Positions 43,420 through 52,324 of a stretch of 64,000 bases of DNA are shown here, one piece after another. Location: positions 55,941 through 119,940 of the forward strand of contig CALOBG010000005.1 of the NCBI GenBank assembly GCA_942490995.1. Direction: 5' to 3'. Every line of letters begins with the position of its first letter. Position 1 is the stretch's first letter. The DNA is from UBA981 sp942490995. GTDB lineage: Bacteria > Pseudomonadota > Gammaproteobacteria > Ga0077536. Below the pieces are notes generated by a model. The model was not told the origin of the DNA. It saw only the letters and a list, made by a program, of their open reading frames with translations, and made no database searches. The position numbers and the translations under genes were made by a program.

Positions 43420-45233
43420 AACAGCGACCGAAATCCGAGCACTTTCGCGCCATGGCTTCGACCTCGCTGTCGGTTAACGCTTCCGAACGAATTTCGCTCG
43501 AGGCGACGCTGCAGCTACTGCAGCAGGCGGGGACGCTGTCAGAGGCGCAGGCGGCCCGTGTGCGAACCTCGGTAAGCAGCGAAGACAAGCGCCATCCGTT
43601 TATACGTATTGCCGAACTCGGGCTGCGCGGCGCCGGGAAAGATGGCGAGGCGCTGACCCTTGAAGCGATTACCCGCATCATCGCCACCAGTTGCGGCCTG
43701 CCCTATTTTCGTATCGACCCGCTCAAAGTTGACGTCGAGGCAATCACCGCCCTGGTTTCACAGGCCTACGCAACCCGTTTCGGGTTCCTGCCGGTGATGG
43801 TCAACGAGCACGAAGTGACGATCGCCACCGGCGAACCCTTCGCCAATGAATGGGAGGCGGAAGTTGCCGGCATCCTGCGCCGGAAAATAGTCCGGGTCCT
43901 GGCCAACCCACGCGACGTCGATCGCTATCTGCGCGAGTTCTATGGCGTCAGCCGCTCGATCTCCGGCGCGAGCAGCAAAAGCAGCGAGCAGAGCAGCAGC
44001 CTGGTTAACAATTTCGAGCAGCTGACCGAACTGGGCAAGGTCGGAGAACCGGACGCCAACGACCGGCACATCGTCCACCTCGTCGACTGGCTGCTGCAAT
44101 ACGCATTCGAACAGCGTGCCAGCGATATTCATATCGAGCCGCGCCGCGAACAAAGCAATATCCGTTTTCGCATCGACGGCGTATTGCACCTCATCCATCA
44201 ACTGCCGACGACCGTGATCGGTGCGATTACGAGTCGGATCAAATCACTCGGCCGTATGGACGTCGCCGATAAACGCCGCCCGCAGGACGGTCGGCTGCGT
44301 ACGATTACGCCTGCCGGACAGGAAGTCGAACTGCGCCTGTCGACCATGCCGACCACCTTCGGCGAGAAACTTGTGCTGCGCATCTTTGACCCGGAAAAAC
44401 TTACCCAGCCGTTTGAAAATCTGGGTTTCGACAGCGAAGAGCTGGCGCTGTGGAACGATATCGTGCAGCAGCCTAACGGCATCATCCTGGTCACCGGGCC
44501 AACCGGCTCGGGTAAGACGACAACCCTGTACTCGGCGCTCAAACGCCTGGCGCGCCCGGAGATCAACGTCTGCACGATCGAGGATCCGATCGAAATGGTC
44601 GAGCCGCTGTTCAACCAGATGCAGGTCCAGCCGACCGTAGCCATCGATTTCGCCTCGGGCGTGCGCACCTTGCTGCGCCAGGACCCGGACATCATCATGA
44701 TCGGCGAGATCCGCGATCGCGAAACGGCGGATGTCGCAATCCAGGCCGCGCTTACCGGCCACCTGGTGCTGTCCACCCTGCATACCAACGACGCGCCATC
44801 CGCGGTTACGCGCCTGGTCGACATCGGCGTCCAGCCGTTCCTGATCGGCGCGACCCTGCTCGGCGTGATCGCTCAGCGCCTGGTCCGCACCTTGTGTCCG
44901 CACTGCAAGCAGCCTGGCACCGTCAATGTCGATGCCTGGAACAGCCTGGTCAGCCCGCAGCGCGTCAAAACGCCGGCACGGATCATGACCGCCAATGGCT
45001 GCGACGAATGCCGGCATACCGGATTTCGCGGCCGCCAGGGCATCTACGAAGTCATGCGTACCAGCGCCGTGCTCAGCGAGATGATTAAACCCGGCCTGCA
45101 GCTTGCCGCCCTACGCGAGCAGGCGATGCGCCAGGGCATGCGCCCGCTGCGCATCGCCGGTGCGCAGAAAGTGGCGCGCGGCAAAACCACCATCGACGAA
45201 GTCGTGAGCATCGTACCGCTGGCCGAACGCTGA
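43416..45233 (+). CDS. GspE/PilB-type secretion ATPase
   Basis: A 605-residue type II secretion / type IV pilus ATPase. An N-terminal GspE-N domain (about 60-180) is followed by the ATPase: Walker A GPTGSGKTTTLYSA, Asp box around TIEDPIEMV, Walker B DIIMIGEIRD, His box LSTLHTNDAPSAV, and the zinc motif CPHCK...CDECRHTGFRGR. No secretin, pseudopilin or inner-membrane platform gene is near, so it is an orphan. TTG at 43416 overlaps the kinase stop (TTGA); ATG at 43452 is a good alternative. Coupling to the kinase suggests phospho-control of a pilus or secretion motor. Confidence 0.9.
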   Translation: MKQRPKSEHFRAMASTSLSVNASERISLEATLQLLQQAGTLSEAQAARVRTSVSSEDKRHPFIRIAELGLRGAGKDGEALTLEAITRIIATSCGLPYFRIDPLKVDVEAITALVSQAYATRFGFLPVMVNEHEVTIATGEPFANEWEAEVAGILRRKIVRVLANPRDVDRYLREFYGVSRSISGASSKSSEQSSSLVNNFEQLTELGKVGEPDANDRHIVHLVDWLLQYAFEQRASDIHIEPRREQSNIRFRIDGVLHLIHQLPTTVIGAITSRIKSLGRMDVADKRRPQDGRLRTITPAGQEVELRLSTMPTTFGEKLVLRIFDPEKLTQPFENLGFDSEELALWNDIVQQPNGIILVTGPTGSGKTTTLYSALKRLARPEINVCTIEDPIEMVEPLFNQMQVQPTVAIDFASGVRTLLRQDPDIIMIGEIRDRETADVAIQAALTGHLVLSTLHTNDAPSAVTRLVDIGVQPFLIGATLLGVIAQRLVRTLCPHCKQPGTVNVDAWNSLVSPQRVKTPARIMTANGCDECRHTGFRGRQGIYEVMRTSAVLSEMIKPGLQLAALREQAMRQGMRPLRIAGAQKVARGKTTIDEVVSIVPLAER

Positions 45234-45327
45234 CAACACGAATCAGGTTACGAGCACTTGGTAGACGATTGGTGACGTGCGGGTCCGATGATTTGGCACC
45301 CCTAGCGATTACCCCGCGGGTCACGCT

Positions 45328-46215
45328 TCAACCCCGCGGGTGATGGCGGGCGTGCAAGGCCTTCAAACGTTCGCTGGCGACATGGGTGTAAATCTGGGTC
45401 GTCGAAATGTCACTGTGGCCGAGCAGCATCTGCACTACGCGCAGGTCCGCGCCGTGATTCAACAGATGCGTCGCGAACGCATGGCGCAAGGTATGTGGCG
45501 ATAGCGGCGTGTCGATGCCGGCGCGGCGCGCGTATTTCCTGATCAGGTGCCAGAATGCCTGGCGGGACATGGCACCGCCACGACGGGTCGGGAACAGCGC
45601 GTGGGTGGTAAAACCGCGCATCAGTTGCCCCCGGCCCTCGTCGAGATAACGCTGCAGCCAGGCCAGGGCCTCCTCACCGAGTGGCACCAGGCGCTCCTTG
45701 TTCCCTTTACCGGTCACCCGGACCACGCCCTGACGGGTATTGACCTGGCCGGTCTCGATGCCGACCAGCTCGGAAACCCTGAGGCCGGTCGCATAAAGCA
45801 CCTCCAGCATCGTTCGATCACGCAGACCGATCGTGCGCCCCGGATCAGGCGCAGCGAGCAGGGCCTCGACATCGCTCTCACTCAGCGACCTGGGCAGGGG
45901 GCGACCGAGACGGGGGCTGACGAGTCGCGCACTCGGATCGCTATCGATGCGCCGTTCGCGAAGCAGAAAACGATAGTATCGACGTATGCTCGACAGGCGA
46001 CGCGCACGGGTGCGTGCTGAAAGCGCAGGATCGTGGGCCATGAACGCCAGCAGTTCGTGCTCCTCGACAGCACCGCTGTCCTGGCCGCGCGCGGCGAGAA
46101 AACGTTGGAGGGCGTCCAGGTCGTTGCGATAGGCCGCAACGGTATTGCGGCTGAGACCAAATTCGACCCACAGGTGGTCGAGAAAGGCGAGGTAGGGATC
46201 GTCGTCCGCAGTCAT
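45328..46215 (-). CDS. xerD: Tyrosine recombinase XerD
   Basis: Resolves chromosome dimers at dif with XerC. N-terminal SAM-like domain (1-100), then the catalytic domain with the Arg in YATGLRVSELV, Lys in TGKGNKER, HTLRHAFATHLL, LGHSDISTTQIYTHV with the last His and the nucleophile Tyr. 295 residues. Better match to XerD than XerC by the LGHSDISTTQIYTHV and NHGADLRVVQ forms. Divergent from the thioredoxin-fold gene. Confidence 0.94.
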   Translation of the reverse strand: MTADDDPYLAFLDHLWVEFGLSRNTVAAYRNDLDALQRFLAARGQDSGAVEEHELLAFMAHDPALSARTRARRLSSIRRYYRFLLRERRIDSDPSARLVSPRLGRPLPRSLSESDVEALLAAPDPGRTIGLRDRTMLEVLYATGLRVSELVGIETGQVNTRQGVVRVTGKGNKERLVPLGEEALAWLQRYLDEGRGQLMRGFTTHALFPTRRGGAMSRQAFWHLIRKYARRAGIDTPLSPHTLRHAFATHLLNHGADLRVVQMLLGHSDISTTQIYTHVASERLKALHARHHPRG

Positions 46216-46271
46216 CGTCGCCGTTACCGGCCGGCCGTGGGCTTGCGTTTCGCGGCGGAATTGCTCACCTT

Positions 46272-46652
46272 ATGCTGCAGTCCTTCGATAATGACCCGCT
46301 AGTGATGCTCGAGAGCTGGTTCAATACCCCCAAGAACACGGTGCCGACTGTGACCCGAACCCCTGCCGGACAGGCTGGCGTCGACGCCGACACCGCGACC
46401 ATGGCGCTCTACCATTATGACAGCTGCATGTACTGCGCACGGGTGCGCAAGGCCATCGGCGCGCTCGGCCTGAACATCGAACTGCGCGACATCATGCATG
46501 AGCGCGAACGTTATCGTGAACTCGCCACCCTCGGCGGCCGTACGACGGTGCCGTGTCTGAAGATCGGCAAAAACGATGACGACGGACAATGGATGTACGA
46601 ATCCGCCGACATCATCGCTTATCTGGTGAAAAGGTTCGGCGCAAGTAGCTGA
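46272..46652 (+). CDS. Glutaredoxin/GST-N-like thiol protein
   Basis: A 126-residue protein with a thioredoxin-like fold. YHYDSCMYCARVRKAI contains the CxxC redox pair, and TTVPCLKIG gives the cis-Pro loop; YESADIIAYL is the usual C-terminal helix. The first 40 residues are not family-like and may be a poorly conserved leader; ATG at 46305 is possible. Predicted glutathione-linked reductase. Confidence 0.82.
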   Translation: MLQSFDNDPLVMLESWFNTPKNTVPTVTRTPAGQAGVDADTATMALYHYDSCMYCARVRKAIGALGLNIELRDIMHERERYRELATLGGRTTVPCLKIGKNDDDGQWMYESADIIAYLVKRFGASS

Positions 46653-46680
46653 GCCGCTGCCGAATATCTAACCCGCGCGC

Positions 46681-46695
46681 CGCCGGCTGCCGGCG
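46681..46695. terminator. GC-rich dyad between convergent genes
   Basis: CGCCGGC-T-GCCGGCG, lying between the ends of the glutaredoxin-like gene and rplS. There is no T-run, so termination here is only a guess. Confidence 0.3.
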
Positions 46696-46721
46696 GTAGG
46701 CGGCGTCACCTGATGGTAACG

Positions 46722-47075
46722 CTACGAGGCGCGGATCTTCTCCTTGATGCGGGCCGCTTTACCACGCAGATCGCGCATGTAATAAAGCTTCGCACGACGC
46801 ACCGCACCGCGCCGCTTGACCTCGATCTCGGCGATCATCGGGCTGTAGGTCTGGAATACGCGCTCAACGCCTTCGCCGTGAGAAATTTTTCTCACCGTGA
46901 ATGAGGAATTGAGTCCGCGGTTGCGCCTGGCGATGACGACCCCTTCAAAAGCCTGCAGGCGCTCGCGATTGCCCTCGATGACTTTGACCTGAACAACCAC
47001 CGTGTCGCCGGAACCGAAATCCGGCACTTCGCGCTGCATCTGTTCAGCTTCAAGTTCTTGAATGATATTCGCCAT
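46722..47075 (-). CDS. rplS: 50S ribosomal protein L19
   Basis: A 117-residue protein with the L19 segments FGSGDTVVVQVKV, ERLQAFEGVVIARRNRGL and FTVRKISHGEGVERVF. Last gene of the rpsP-rimM-trmD-rplS operon; the 132-base gap to trmD has no visible terminator. Confidence 0.98.
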   Translation of the reverse strand: MANIIQELEAEQMQREVPDFGSGDTVVVQVKVIEGNRERLQAFEGVVIARRNRGLNSSFTVRKISHGEGVERVFQTYSPMIAEIEVKRRGAVRRAKLYYMRDLRGKAARIKEKIRAS

Positions 47076-47207
47076 GGCGCTTAACTCGTTCGGCTAGGGT
47101 TTGAGAGCGCGCGATTCTACAACAAAATCGCGCTGCAAAGCACCATTGCCGTGGACCGCTCGATGCGGGTGTCCCGGTGCAGGTCTGCGGCAGCGGCGAA
47201 AGCGCGT

Positions 47208-47951
47208 CTAGGCGCTCGAATCGTCGAGGTAGGCAGCGACCAAAGCCTCGTCTTCGGCACTCAAATCGTCGCGCTTAAGCAGATCCGGCCGGCGCTGCAG
47301 GGTTCTCACCAGGCGCTGCTGGCGCCGCCAGCGCGCAATCGCGGCGTGATCCCCGCTGGTCAACACGGCCGGGACCTGGACACCGTCGACCATTTCCGGG
47401 CGCGTGTAGTGCGGATAATCGAGTAGACCGTCGCTGAACGAATCCTCCAGCGCCGAACGCTCGTCGCCGAGCGCACCCGGGATGGTCCGCGTGATCGCAT
47501 CGATCATGAGCATGGCCGGCAGTTCACCACCACTGACAATAAAGTCCCCGACCGACCATTCACTGTCGATATCGCGCCCGAGGAGACGCTCGTCGATACC
47601 TTCGTAACGCCCCGCCACCAGGATCAGATGTTCGACCTTGCGTAGTTCCGCCACCGCGCGCTGGTCGAATCGCCGCCCCTGCGGACTCAGATACGCGACC
47701 TGGGCCGGCGCCGCGCTAGTGGCCCGTGCGGCCTCGATCGCGCGCCGCAGTGGCGCCACCATCATGACCATGCCCGGTCCGCCACCATACGGACTGTCGT
47801 CGACCGTGCCGCGCCGGTCGTCGGCGAAGTCGCGCGGATTGATCGCCTTAATCGCGATCAGCGCATCGTCGCAGGCCCGCCCGATCACACCCACCGTGCC
47901 GAACGTCTCGATAAACTGCGGGAACAGGCTGATGACGGTGAAGCGGTTCAT
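47208..47951 (-). CDS. trmD: tRNA (guanine-N1-)-methyltransferase
   Basis: Methylates G37 of tRNAs to prevent frameshifts. The trefoil-knot SPOUT fold is marked by VISLFPQFIETF, DDSPYGGGPGMVM and YEGIDERLLG...EWSVGDFIVSGGELPA (in parts). ATG at 47951 (MNRFTVISLFPQF) is chosen; an in-frame start six codons earlier touches the rimM stop. 247 residues. Confidence 0.97.
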   Translation of the reverse strand: MNRFTVISLFPQFIETFGTVGVIGRACDDALIAIKAINPRDFADDRRGTVDDSPYGGGPGMVMMVAPLRRAIEAARATSAAPAQVAYLSPQGRRFDQRAVAELRKVEHLILVAGRYEGIDERLLGRDIDSEWSVGDFIVSGGELPAMLMIDAITRTIPGALGDERSALEDSFSDGLLDYPHYTRPEMVDGVQVPAVLTSGDHAAIARWRRQQRLVRTLQRRPDLLKRDDLSAEDEALVAAYLDDSSA

Positions 47952-47969
47952 GTACGCTGCAAGCGGCAC

Positions 47970-48512
47970 TCAGTCGTCGACATGCCAGTCCACGCGCATC
48001 AGTTCGCCTTCGAGGTCGACGTCGAGGATGTAGATGTCTCTAACGAAGGGAATGAGCCGCTCGCGCTCGCCGGTGACCTGCACCACGTCGTGCGCGGGCG
48101 TTTCGAGCAGGCCGCTGACCCGGCCCAGTACGACCCCGTCGCGGTTGACGACCTGCAGGCCGAGCAGGTCAGCCCAATAGTACTCTCCGCGCTGCGCCGG
48201 GCGCAGCTGCGCGCGCTGTACGGCAATGTCGGCGCCGAGCAGTGCCGCCGCCGCATCGCGCTGGTCGACGCCGGTAAACGACACGATCAGGCCACCGTGG
48301 TGGCGACGCCCGTCGTCGAGGGCAAAATCGCGCCATTCGCCCGTCACCTTCAGCGACCAGGGCGAGTACTTCAGCAGGTTGTCGTGGGGACGTGTATAAG
48401 ACGCTACCTTGAGCCAGCCGCGGGTTCCGAACAGGCCGTTGACCCGGCCGACCAGGATCCGCTGAGCGGCACGATCAAGGCTTCGATCGCGCTCGGAACG
48501 ATCCTCGCTCAG
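47970..48512 (-). CDS. rimM: 16S rRNA processing protein RimM, apparent CTG start
   Basis: RimM helps assemble the 30S head by binding S19. The PRC-barrel C-terminal domain (GEYYWADLLGLQVVN) and the N-terminal domain with RILVGRVNGLFGTRGWLKV, SYTRPHDNLL and SPWSL are both open in one frame. Yet between the rpsP-overlapping region and codon 56 (a GTG in KVTGE) there is no ATG, GTG or TTG in frame. The best start is CTG at 48512, which overlaps the rpsP stop as CTGA and yields 180 residues, the normal size. Taking only the GTG at 48347 would lose the N-terminal domain. Confidence 0.88.
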   Translation of the reverse strand: MSEDRSERDRSLDRAAQRILVGRVNGLFGTRGWLKVASYTRPHDNLLKYSPWSLKVTGEWRDFALDDGRRHHGGLIVSFTGVDQRDAAAALLGADIAVQRAQLRPAQRGEYYWADLLGLQVVNRDGVVLGRVSGLLETPAHDVVQVTGERERLIPFVRDIYILDVDLEGELMRVDWHVDD

Positions 48513-48757
48513 GCCGCTTCGCCGTGCTTGGTCACGAGTTGAGTCACACGATCGGAAGCCTGGGCGCCAACCGACAGCCAGTAGTCATAACGTTCGCGAT
48601 CGAGACGAAACGCTTCGTCCTGGCCGGTCGCCAGCGGATTAAAAAATCCCAATCGCTCGAGATGTCGACCATCGCGCTTGTTGCGTCGGTCGGCGACCAC
48701 GATGTGATAGAAGGGTCGCTTTTTGGCACCGCCGCGCGACAATCGAATAATTACCAT
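48509..48757 (-). CDS. rpsP: 30S ribosomal protein S16
   Basis: ATG at 48757 behind AAGGAAAG gives 82 residues, the same as E. coli. MVIIRLSRGGAKKRPFY and VVADRRNKRDGRHLERLGF are diagnostic. It heads the rpsP-rimM-trmD-rplS operon. Confidence 0.98.
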   Translation of the reverse strand: MVIIRLSRGGAKKRPFYHIVVADRRNKRDGRHLERLGFFNPLATGQDEAFRLDRERYDYWLSVGAQASDRVTQLVTKHGEAA

Positions 48758-48844
48758 AATAAACTCTTTCCTTGGGATGCAGCGCTCGGGACCGCCGCCG
48801 TTGTTCGAACAGTGCGCCACGGGATGGGCGCCTGATGGGCGCGC

Positions 48845-48850
48845 ATTTTA
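48845..48850 (-). promoter_or_regulatory. Putative -10 of the rpsP operon
   Basis: TAAAAT on minus, followed by a GC-rich discriminator (GCGCGCC), 88 bases before rpsP. The -35 is weak. Typical of growth-rate-controlled ribosomal promoters, but the match is modest. Confidence 0.42.
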
Positions 48851-48893
48851 CGAGCAAAACCCACCAAAAATAAAGAGATAGCGAGACAGTTTC

Positions 48894-49502
48894 GTGGCCC
48901 CGGACAGTCGGCCTTCAGGACTTGGCGACAAGCAGGCACTGCGCGAGCAGGTACTCGATGCCCGCGCGCGCGTGCCGAGGGCGATCCGCGACCGCGACTC
49001 CCGACTCATCGTCGGCAAGTGTATCGCCAACCCCGCGCTGCGCCGCGCACGCACGGTCTTCATCTATGTCGCCACCGAGCACGAAACCGATACCCGCGCC
49101 CTCATCGATCACTGTCTGGCCAGCGGCAAAACCGTCCTCGTGCCGATGGTCAGGAGCCGCACCGAAATGAGCGCGGTGCGCTTTCCCGGGTGGTCGGCCA
49201 TGACCACCGGCCGGCTCGGCATCCTGACTCCAGCGGCGACGACGGCGACCTGGGCCGAGGCCGTCGACCTGGTAATCGTGCCGGGACTCGCGTTCGGTCT
49301 CGACGGCGGCCGTATCGGATACGGCGCCGGCTATTACGACCGCTGGCTGGCCGCACATCCGCATACTGCGACGATCGCCGTGTGTTTCGAATTACAGCTG
49401 TTCGCGCACGTACCGGTCACCGCCGACGACGTTCCCATGACTACGATCATGACCGAAACCCGGACCGTAAAGCTCATCAATACCAGCTTTTCTTATTGCT
49501 AG
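48894..49502 (+). CDS. fau: 5-formyltetrahydrofolate cyclo-ligase
   Basis: Converts 5-formyl-THF to 5,10-methenyl-THF with ATP. LREQVLDARARVP, VATEHETDTRALID and the signature GLAFGLDGGRIGYGAGYYDRWL (in parts) are clear. 202 residues from GTG at 48894. Divergent from rpsP. No 6S RNA could be recognised upstream, unlike in many gammaproteobacteria. Confidence 0.93.
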   Translation: MAPDSRPSGLGDKQALREQVLDARARVPRAIRDRDSRLIVGKCIANPALRRARTVFIYVATEHETDTRALIDHCLASGKTVLVPMVRSRTEMSAVRFPGWSAMTTGRLGILTPAATTATWAEAVDLVIVPGLAFGLDGGRIGYGAGYYDRWLAAHPHTATIAVCFELQLFAHVPVTADDVPMTTIMTETRTVKLINTSFSYC

Positions 49503-49531
49503 AAATTTGATTAGATCTAACCCACAACCCG

Positions 49532-49560
49532 TTGATAAAAATTGAATATATGACTATATT
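49532..49560 (+). promoter_or_regulatory. Sigma-70 promoter of the SPOR lipoprotein gene
   Basis: TTGATA (49532-49537), a 17-base spacer and TATATT (49555-49560), about 30 bases before the ATG. Strong match; the surrounding DNA is unusually AT-rich for this window. Confidence 0.68.
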
Positions 49561-49564
49561 CAAT
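49541..49564. promoter_or_regulatory. Perfect AT-rich dyad, candidate operator
   Basis: ATTGAATATA-TGAC-TATATTCAAT, two perfect 10-bp arms round a 4-base centre. It covers the spacer and the whole -10 of the promoter, as a repressor operator would. No T-run follows, so a terminator for fau is less likely. Confidence 0.6.
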
Positions 49565-49589
49565 CTGGAATCCAGGGTGGGGGAAGATC

Positions 49590-50189
49590 ATGAAGTCAGT
49601 CATTGCCGGTGTCCTGGGCCTGTGCGTGAGCGCCTGCGCACCCCTGCCATCAGCGCCCAGCGCAACACCGGGCGCCGCGATTGCGCGCATGGATACGGTG
49701 GTCAGCCGGCTCGAGGCGCGCTCGCCCGAGTGCCGCATGACGCGGACGCTGGACGGCCGGGCGGTGTGTGACAACCGCCCTCAGCGGCAGGATCTCGTTA
49801 TCGCGCCACCAGCGACGACGGTCATGGCGGAGGATACGGCCAGGGCGCCGACAGCCGCACAGCCGAACACCACGGAACCAGCACTGCTGCCCGGTCAATA
49901 TCTCGTTATCGGGAGCTTTTCACGACTCGAAAACGCGCTCTACTGGGCCAACTTCAACGCCGATTTCGGCACCGAGGTGCAACGCGTCAGCGTGCGCGAA
50001 CCGGCCATGTACCGGGTCGTGGTCGGTCCATTGGCAGCGAACGTGACGCTGCCGATGCAGGCCATCCTGAGCGCGGTCGGGGTTGGCAACAGCTGGCAGC
50101 TCGCAGTCTGTGGCGAGCCGGGCTTACACGACCGTAACGGTTGTGTCGCCCTGCCTGCCGCCAACCTGGCAGCTACCGCGCCGCTGTAA
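49590..50189 (+). CDS. SPOR-domain lipoprotein
   Basis: A 199-residue lipoprotein. The signal peptide ends in the lipobox VSAC (Cys16). Residues 17-100 are low-complexity and Ala/Thr/Pro-rich; residues about 100-170 form a SPOR-like domain (GQYLVIGSFSRLENALYWAN and YRVVVGPLAANV) of the type that binds denuded septal glycan. Ribosome site GGGGGAAG precedes ATG at 49590. It has its own promoter with an operator-like dyad. A cell-division or envelope role is inferred. Confidence 0.83.
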   Translation: MKSVIAGVLGLCVSACAPLPSAPSATPGAAIARMDTVVSRLEARSPECRMTRTLDGRAVCDNRPQRQDLVIAPPATTVMAEDTARAPTAAQPNTTEPALLPGQYLVIGSFSRLENALYWANFNADFGTEVQRVSVREPAMYRVVVGPLAANVTLPMQAILSAVGVGNSWQLAVCGEPGLHDRNGCVALPAANLAATAPL

Positions 50190-50231
50190 CGACCTGACGT
50201 GGCGCCGCTGGTCGGCCGCCGCGCCAGAGGC

Positions 50232-52307
50232 TCAGACTTCTTTCATGCTCAGGCGGATGCGGCCCTGCTTGTCGACCTCGAGCACTTTGACTTTGACCAT
50301 ATCGCCTTCGGACAGCTTGTCGCTGACATTCTCAACACGCTCGTGGGAGATCTGGGAGATGTGCACGAGGCCGTCCTTACCCGGCAGGATATTCACGAAC
50401 GCGCCGAAGTCCATCAGCTTCTGCACCTTGCCTTCGTAAATCGTACCGACTTCGACATCCGCCGTGATCGCCTCGACGCGGGCTTTCGCCGCCTGTCCGG
50501 CAGCGTTGTCAACGGAGGCAATTTTTATAGTTCCGTCGTCGTCAATATCGATAGTCGCGCCGGTTTGTTCGGTGATCATGCGGATTGTAGCGCCACCCTT
50601 ACCGATGACGTCGCGGATCTTGTCGGTCGGGATCTTGAAAGTGATGATACGTGGCGCGTGCTCGGACATCTCCTCGCGCGGACGGTCGATGACCTTGGCC
50701 ATTTCGCCAAGGATATGCATACGCCCACCCTTGGCCTGGGCCAGCGCGGCTTCCATGATTTCGCTGGTGATACCGTCGATCTTGATATCCATCTGCAACG
50801 CGGTGATACCGTCTGCGGTACCGGCGACTTTGAAATCCATATCACCGAGGTGGTCTTCGTCACCCAGAATATCGGACAGCACCACGAAGCGGTCACCCTC
50901 CTTGATCAGACCCATGGCGATGCCGGCCACCGGCGCCGCGATCGGCACCCCTGCGTGCATCAGTGACAGGCTTGTTCCGCACACTGTCGCCATCGAACTC
51001 GAGCCGTTCGATTCGGTGATTTCCGAAACCACACGGATCACGTAGGGGAACGTGCTCATGTCGGGCATGACCCCGACGATGGCGCGCTTGGCCAGGCGTC
51101 CGTGGCCGATTTCCCGTCGTTTCGGCGAACCGACCCGACCGGTTTCGCCGACGCAGAACGGCGGAAAATTATAATGCAGCATGAACGGTTCGCGATGCTC
51201 ACCCTCGATCGCATCGATGATCTGGGAATCGCGTTCGGTGCCCAGCGCAACCACCACAATGGCCTGGGTCTCGCCACGGGTAAACAGTGCCGAACCATGT
51301 GTACGTGGCAACACGCCGACTTCGATGTTAATCGGCCGCACGGTTTCGCGATCGCGACCGTCGATACGCGGATTGCCGTCGAGCACGCTGTTGCGCACGA
51401 CTTCGTGCTCGAGCTTGTCGATAACCGCGGCCACTTCGCGCTCACTGGCGCCGGCGTCTTCGTTGACCAGTGCAGCCAGCGCGTCGCTGCGCAGCGCGGA
51501 CAATGCTTTGTGGCGTTCCATTTTGTCGACCACGGCATACGCATCGGCAATTGCGGCGCGATACTTGTCCGTCGCCGCGCTGACCAGCGCGGTATTGACA
51601 GCGACCGGGGCAACTTCCCACATTTCAGGTTGGACCTTGGCCACCAGGTCCTTGATGGCGTTGATCGCAACCTGCATCTGCTGATGACCGAAGTTCACGG
51701 CACCGAGCATGATTTCTTCGCTCAGGCCTTTGGCTTCCGATTCCACCATCAGCACCGAGCCGGCAGTGCCGGCCACGACCAGGTTCAGCGCTGAATCGTC
51801 CAGCGCGGCGAAACTCGGGTTCATCAGGTACTCGCCGTCCTTGTAGCCGACCCGTGCGGCGGCGATCGGACCAGCGAACGGCAGGCCGGATATGGACAGT
51901 GCCGCCGAGGCGCCGATCATGGCGGGAATATCCGGATCGACAGTCGGATCCAGCGACATTACGGTACAGATAATCTGCACCTCGTTCTTGAAACCCTTGG
52001 GAAACAGCGGACGGCAGGGTCGGTCGATGAGCCGGCAGGTCAGGGTTTCTTTTTCGGTCGGACGGCCTTCTCGCTTGAAGAAGCCACCCGGGATCTTGCC
52101 CGCGGCGTAGGTCCGTTCCTGGTAATCGACCGTCAGCGGAAAAAAATCGCGGCCCGGGTCAGCGGTTTTTCTGCCGACCACGGTCGCCAGCACGACGGTG
52201 TCGCCCATGGAAACGAGAACTGAGCCAGAGGCCTGGCGGGCAACTTTTCCGGTTTCCAGCGTTACCTTGCTGCTGCCGTACTGAAACGAAACCGATGATG
52301 GCGTCAT
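50232..52307 (-). CDS. pnp: Polynucleotide phosphorylase
   Basis: A 3'-to-5' phosphorolytic exoribonuclease, trimeric. Two RNase PH domains flank a helical domain; KH (about 550-610) and S1 (about 617-690) follow, the latter with VEVGTIYEGKVQKLMDFGAFV in parts. 691 residues against 711 in E. coli: the chain stops right after S1, without the C-terminal tail that docks onto RNase E. Last gene of the nusA operon. Confidence 0.97.
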   Translation of the reverse strand: MTPSSVSFQYGSSKVTLETGKVARQASGSVLVSMGDTVVLATVVGRKTADPGRDFFPLTVDYQERTYAAGKIPGGFFKREGRPTEKETLTCRLIDRPCRPLFPKGFKNEVQIICTVMSLDPTVDPDIPAMIGASAALSISGLPFAGPIAAARVGYKDGEYLMNPSFAALDDSALNLVVAGTAGSVLMVESEAKGLSEEIMLGAVNFGHQQMQVAINAIKDLVAKVQPEMWEVAPVAVNTALVSAATDKYRAAIADAYAVVDKMERHKALSALRSDALAALVNEDAGASEREVAAVIDKLEHEVVRNSVLDGNPRIDGRDRETVRPINIEVGVLPRTHGSALFTRGETQAIVVVALGTERDSQIIDAIEGEHREPFMLHYNFPPFCVGETGRVGSPKRREIGHGRLAKRAIVGVMPDMSTFPYVIRVVSEITESNGSSSMATVCGTSLSLMHAGVPIAAPVAGIAMGLIKEGDRFVVLSDILGDEDHLGDMDFKVAGTADGITALQMDIKIDGITSEIMEAALAQAKGGRMHILGEMAKVIDRPREEMSEHAPRIITFKIPTDKIRDVIGKGGATIRMITEQTGATIDIDDDGTIKIASVDNAAGQAAKARVEAITADVEVGTIYEGKVQKLMDFGAFVNILPGKDGLVHISQISHERVENVSDKLSEGDMVKVKVLEVDKQGRIRLSMKEV

Positions 52308-52324
52308 GATGTCTACCTGTTCGG

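Noticed and set aside
45310..45340. Repeated CCCCGCGGG near the xerD stop
   Set aside because: Two short GC-rich matches, one inside xerD coding sequence; compatible with chance.
48758..48893. 6S RNA upstream of fau
   Set aside because: The gap is only 136 bases and shows no long bulged hairpin; it looks like a plain divergent promoter region.
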